Shown piece after piece: positions 62,597 through 64,000 of a stretch of DNA of 64,000 nt. The DNA is from JAFALK01 sp042701975 (GTDB lineage Bacteria; Pseudomonadota; Gammaproteobacteria; Burkholderiales; Burkholderiaceae_C): assembly GCA_042701975.1 (NCBI GenBank), contig CP170561.1, forward strand, positions 3,782,001-3,846,000, in the 5' to 3' direction. The first letter of the stretch is position 1. Each line of letters begins with the position of its first letter. The position numbers were made by a program, and so were the translations under genes. The notes beneath the pieces were generated by a model. It did not search any database. It was not told where the DNA came from and saw only the letters and a program-made list of their open reading frames with translations.

Positions 62597-64000
62597 TCAG
62601 AAATTGAAGTAGATGAACTCGGAAACGCCGAGCGATCGGTTGAGCACGGCCAGCAGCAGGATCAGTGTCAGGCCGGCGCCGAGCACGGTCCAGGCGGCGC
62701 CATTGCGGATGCCGGCGCGCCAAGGGCCAGAGGCGCGCACGGAAGCCATGATCTGCTGCGAATTGGGCAGGAACCAAGCCATGGACAGCAGCACCGCGAT
62801 CCAGCCGAGCTGGCGCGTGCCGGCCAGTGCGGCGGTCGCCTTGAAGTCAAAGGCAGCGGCCAGCGAAGGCCAGCTCTCCAGCAGCGAGGCGCGCCATTCG
62901 ATGGGCAGCGCCCAGCCCTGGCTGCCGCTCATGGCGTGGACGATGACGAGGGCCGAATCCAGGTCCTTGGCGCGGAAGAACACCCAGGCCAGGCAGACGC
63001 AGGCGAAGGTCAGCAGCACCGACAGCACGCGGCCGGCCGCGCCGAAGCTGGGCAGCGCGAGCTTGCGGCACAGCGCGGCCCAGGCGTGGTTGACGATCAG
63101 GTAGGCGCCGTGCAGCGCGCCCCAGATCACGAAGGTCCAGCCCGCGCCGTGCCAGAGACCGCCCAGCACCATCGTCAGGAACAGGTTCAGGTAGCGGCGG
63201 AAGAAGCCGCGGCGGTTACCGCCCAGGGCGATGTAGAGGTAGTCGCGCAGGAAACGCGACAGCGTCATGTGCCAGCGCCGCCAAAAGTCCACGATGCTCG
63301 TGGCCTTGTACGGCGAGTTGAAGTTCAGCGGCAGGTTGACGTTGAACATCCAGGCCAGGCCGATGGCCATGTCCGAATAACCGGAGAAATCGAAGTACAG
63401 CTGCAGCGCGTAGGCCAGCACGCCGCACCAGGCCTCCACGCCGCCCAGGGCCAGGCCGTGGTCGAACACGGGCGCCACAAACGGCTGGATGCCGTCGGCC
63501 AGCAAAATCTTCTTGGCCAGGCCGATCAGCAGCAGCACCGTGCCCGCGAGGAAGTTCTCGAGCTGGAAGCGGTAGGTCTGCTCGCGCTCGAACTGCGGCA
63601 TCATTTCCGCGTGGTGCAGCACCGGGCCCGCGATCAGGTGCGGGAAGTAGGTGACGAAGAGCAGGTAGTGGACGAAGCGCGCCTCGCGGACCTTGCCGGC
63701 GTAGGTGTCGACCAGGAAGGCGATCTGCGTGAAGGTGAAGAACGAGATGCCCAGCGGCAGCACCACGCCCAGGAGGTCGATGTGCAGCCCCAGTGCCTTG
63801 TCCAGGCTGCCGATGAAGAAGTCCGCGTACTTGAAGTAGGCCAGCGCCGCAAGGTCCAGCCCGACGGCCAGCGTCAGCAGCGGCTTGGCGCGCGCAGGTC
63901 CGCCGGCTTTCAGCGCCCGCGCGACCAGCAGGCCGGCGCCGTAGTTGAAGACGATGGAGCCCAGCAGGAGCAGCGTGTAGGCAGGGCTCCACCAGCCGTA
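62597..64000 (-). CDS. MBOAT O-acyltransferase (AlgI-like, partial)
   Basis: Membrane-bound O-acyltransferase, partial: the frame is open to the window edge (first visible residues YGWWSPAYTLLLLGS), so the true start is upstream. Motifs include LPLGISFFTFTQIAFLVDTYAG, FGYSDMAIGLA-type FSGYSDMAIGLAWMF, FWRRWHMTLSRFLRDYLYIALGG and the His of GGLWHGAGWTFVIWG. AlgI homologues move acyl groups across the membrane onto polysaccharides such as alginate. Paired SGNH and CE4 genes suggest that O-acetylation and deacetylation are both used. Confidence 0.9.
   Translation of the reverse strand, partial: YGWWSPAYTLLLLGSIVFNYGAGLLVARALKAGGPARAKPLLTLAVGLDLAALAYFKYADFFIGSLDKALGLHIDLLGVVLPLGISFFTFTQIAFLVDTYAGKVREARFVHYLLFVTYFPHLIAGPVLHHAEMMPQFEREQTYRFQLENFLAGTVLLLIGLAKKILLADGIQPFVAPVFDHGLALGGVEAWCGVLAYALQLYFDFSGYSDMAIGLAWMFNVNLPLNFNSPYKATSIVDFWRRWHMTLSRFLRDYLYIALGGNRRGFFRRYLNLFLTMVLGGLWHGAGWTFVIWGALHGAYLIVNHAWAALCRKLALPSFGAAGRVLSVLLTFACVCLAWVFFRAKDLDSALVIVHAMSGSQGWALPIEWRASLLESWPSLAAAFDFKATAALAGTRQLGWIAVLLSMAWFLPNSQQIMASVRASGPWRAGIRNGAAWTVLGAGLTLILLLAVLNRSLGVSEFIYFNF

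Overview
The window is high-GC DNA from a betaproteobacterium, most likely a Burkholderiales member near Roseateles/Mitsuaria/Sphaerotilaceae. The evidence is the gene order rpsO-pnp-quinone oxidoreductase-tpiA-secG-tRNA-Leu-nuoA..N, separate nuoC and nuoD, and a DUF2818-like start just after nuoN. No species can be fixed from sequence reading alone.

Layout. (1) 1-20,745 is a conserved core: the 14-gene nuo (complex I) operon, tRNA-Leu(GAG), secG, tpiA, an oxidoreductase, pnp, rpsO and an Hsp20 gene. (2) 20,813-20,903 is tRNA-Ser(GGA), the integration target for what look like two islands in tandem. The last 12 bases of the tRNA recur at 29,170-29,181. The 87 bases after each copy align without gaps at about 68% identity by hand. 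Neither island has an integrase. Island A (20.9-29.2 kb) holds an OLD-family nuclease next to an Apea-like HEPN protein (a candidate defence operon), phage-like fragments and several secreted proteins of unknown role. Island B (29.2 to about 33.3 kb) holds a zinc-ribbon membrane protein, a coiled-coil membrane protein, an ECF sigma factor overlapping a gene that resembles an IS256 transposase core, and an XRE regulator. (3) 33.4-45.7 kb is metal and drug resistance: a broken LysR gene, then arsR-arsC-aquaporin-arsH, czcI/B/A-like heavy-metal efflux without czcC, and an HAE-type RND pump with its adaptor. (4) 45.8-64 kb is an exopolysaccharide region of the exosortase-A-associated type: a PLP decarboxylase, an acyl-CoA ligase, two acyl carrier proteins, a fused 2-oxoacid dehydrogenase E1, an E2-like acyltransferase, two alpha/beta hydrolases, a GNAT-like protein, a glycosyltransferase, a TPR protein, a flippase, an asparagine-synthetase-like enzyme, a polysaccharide deacetylase, an SGNH protein and an MBOAT acyltransferase. 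The exosortase itself is not in the window.

How the genes work together. The ars genes suggest arsenate is reduced by ArsC and arsenite leaves through an aquaporin rather than a pump, with ArsH acting on organoarsenicals. In the polysaccharide region, the ligase, ACPs, E1 and E2-like protein could together make and load an unusual acyl group, with MBOAT/SGNH and deacetylase genes tailoring the glycan. The most novel-looking parts are this ACP/E1/E2 acyl module, the OLD-HEPN pair, and the tandem integrase-less islands.
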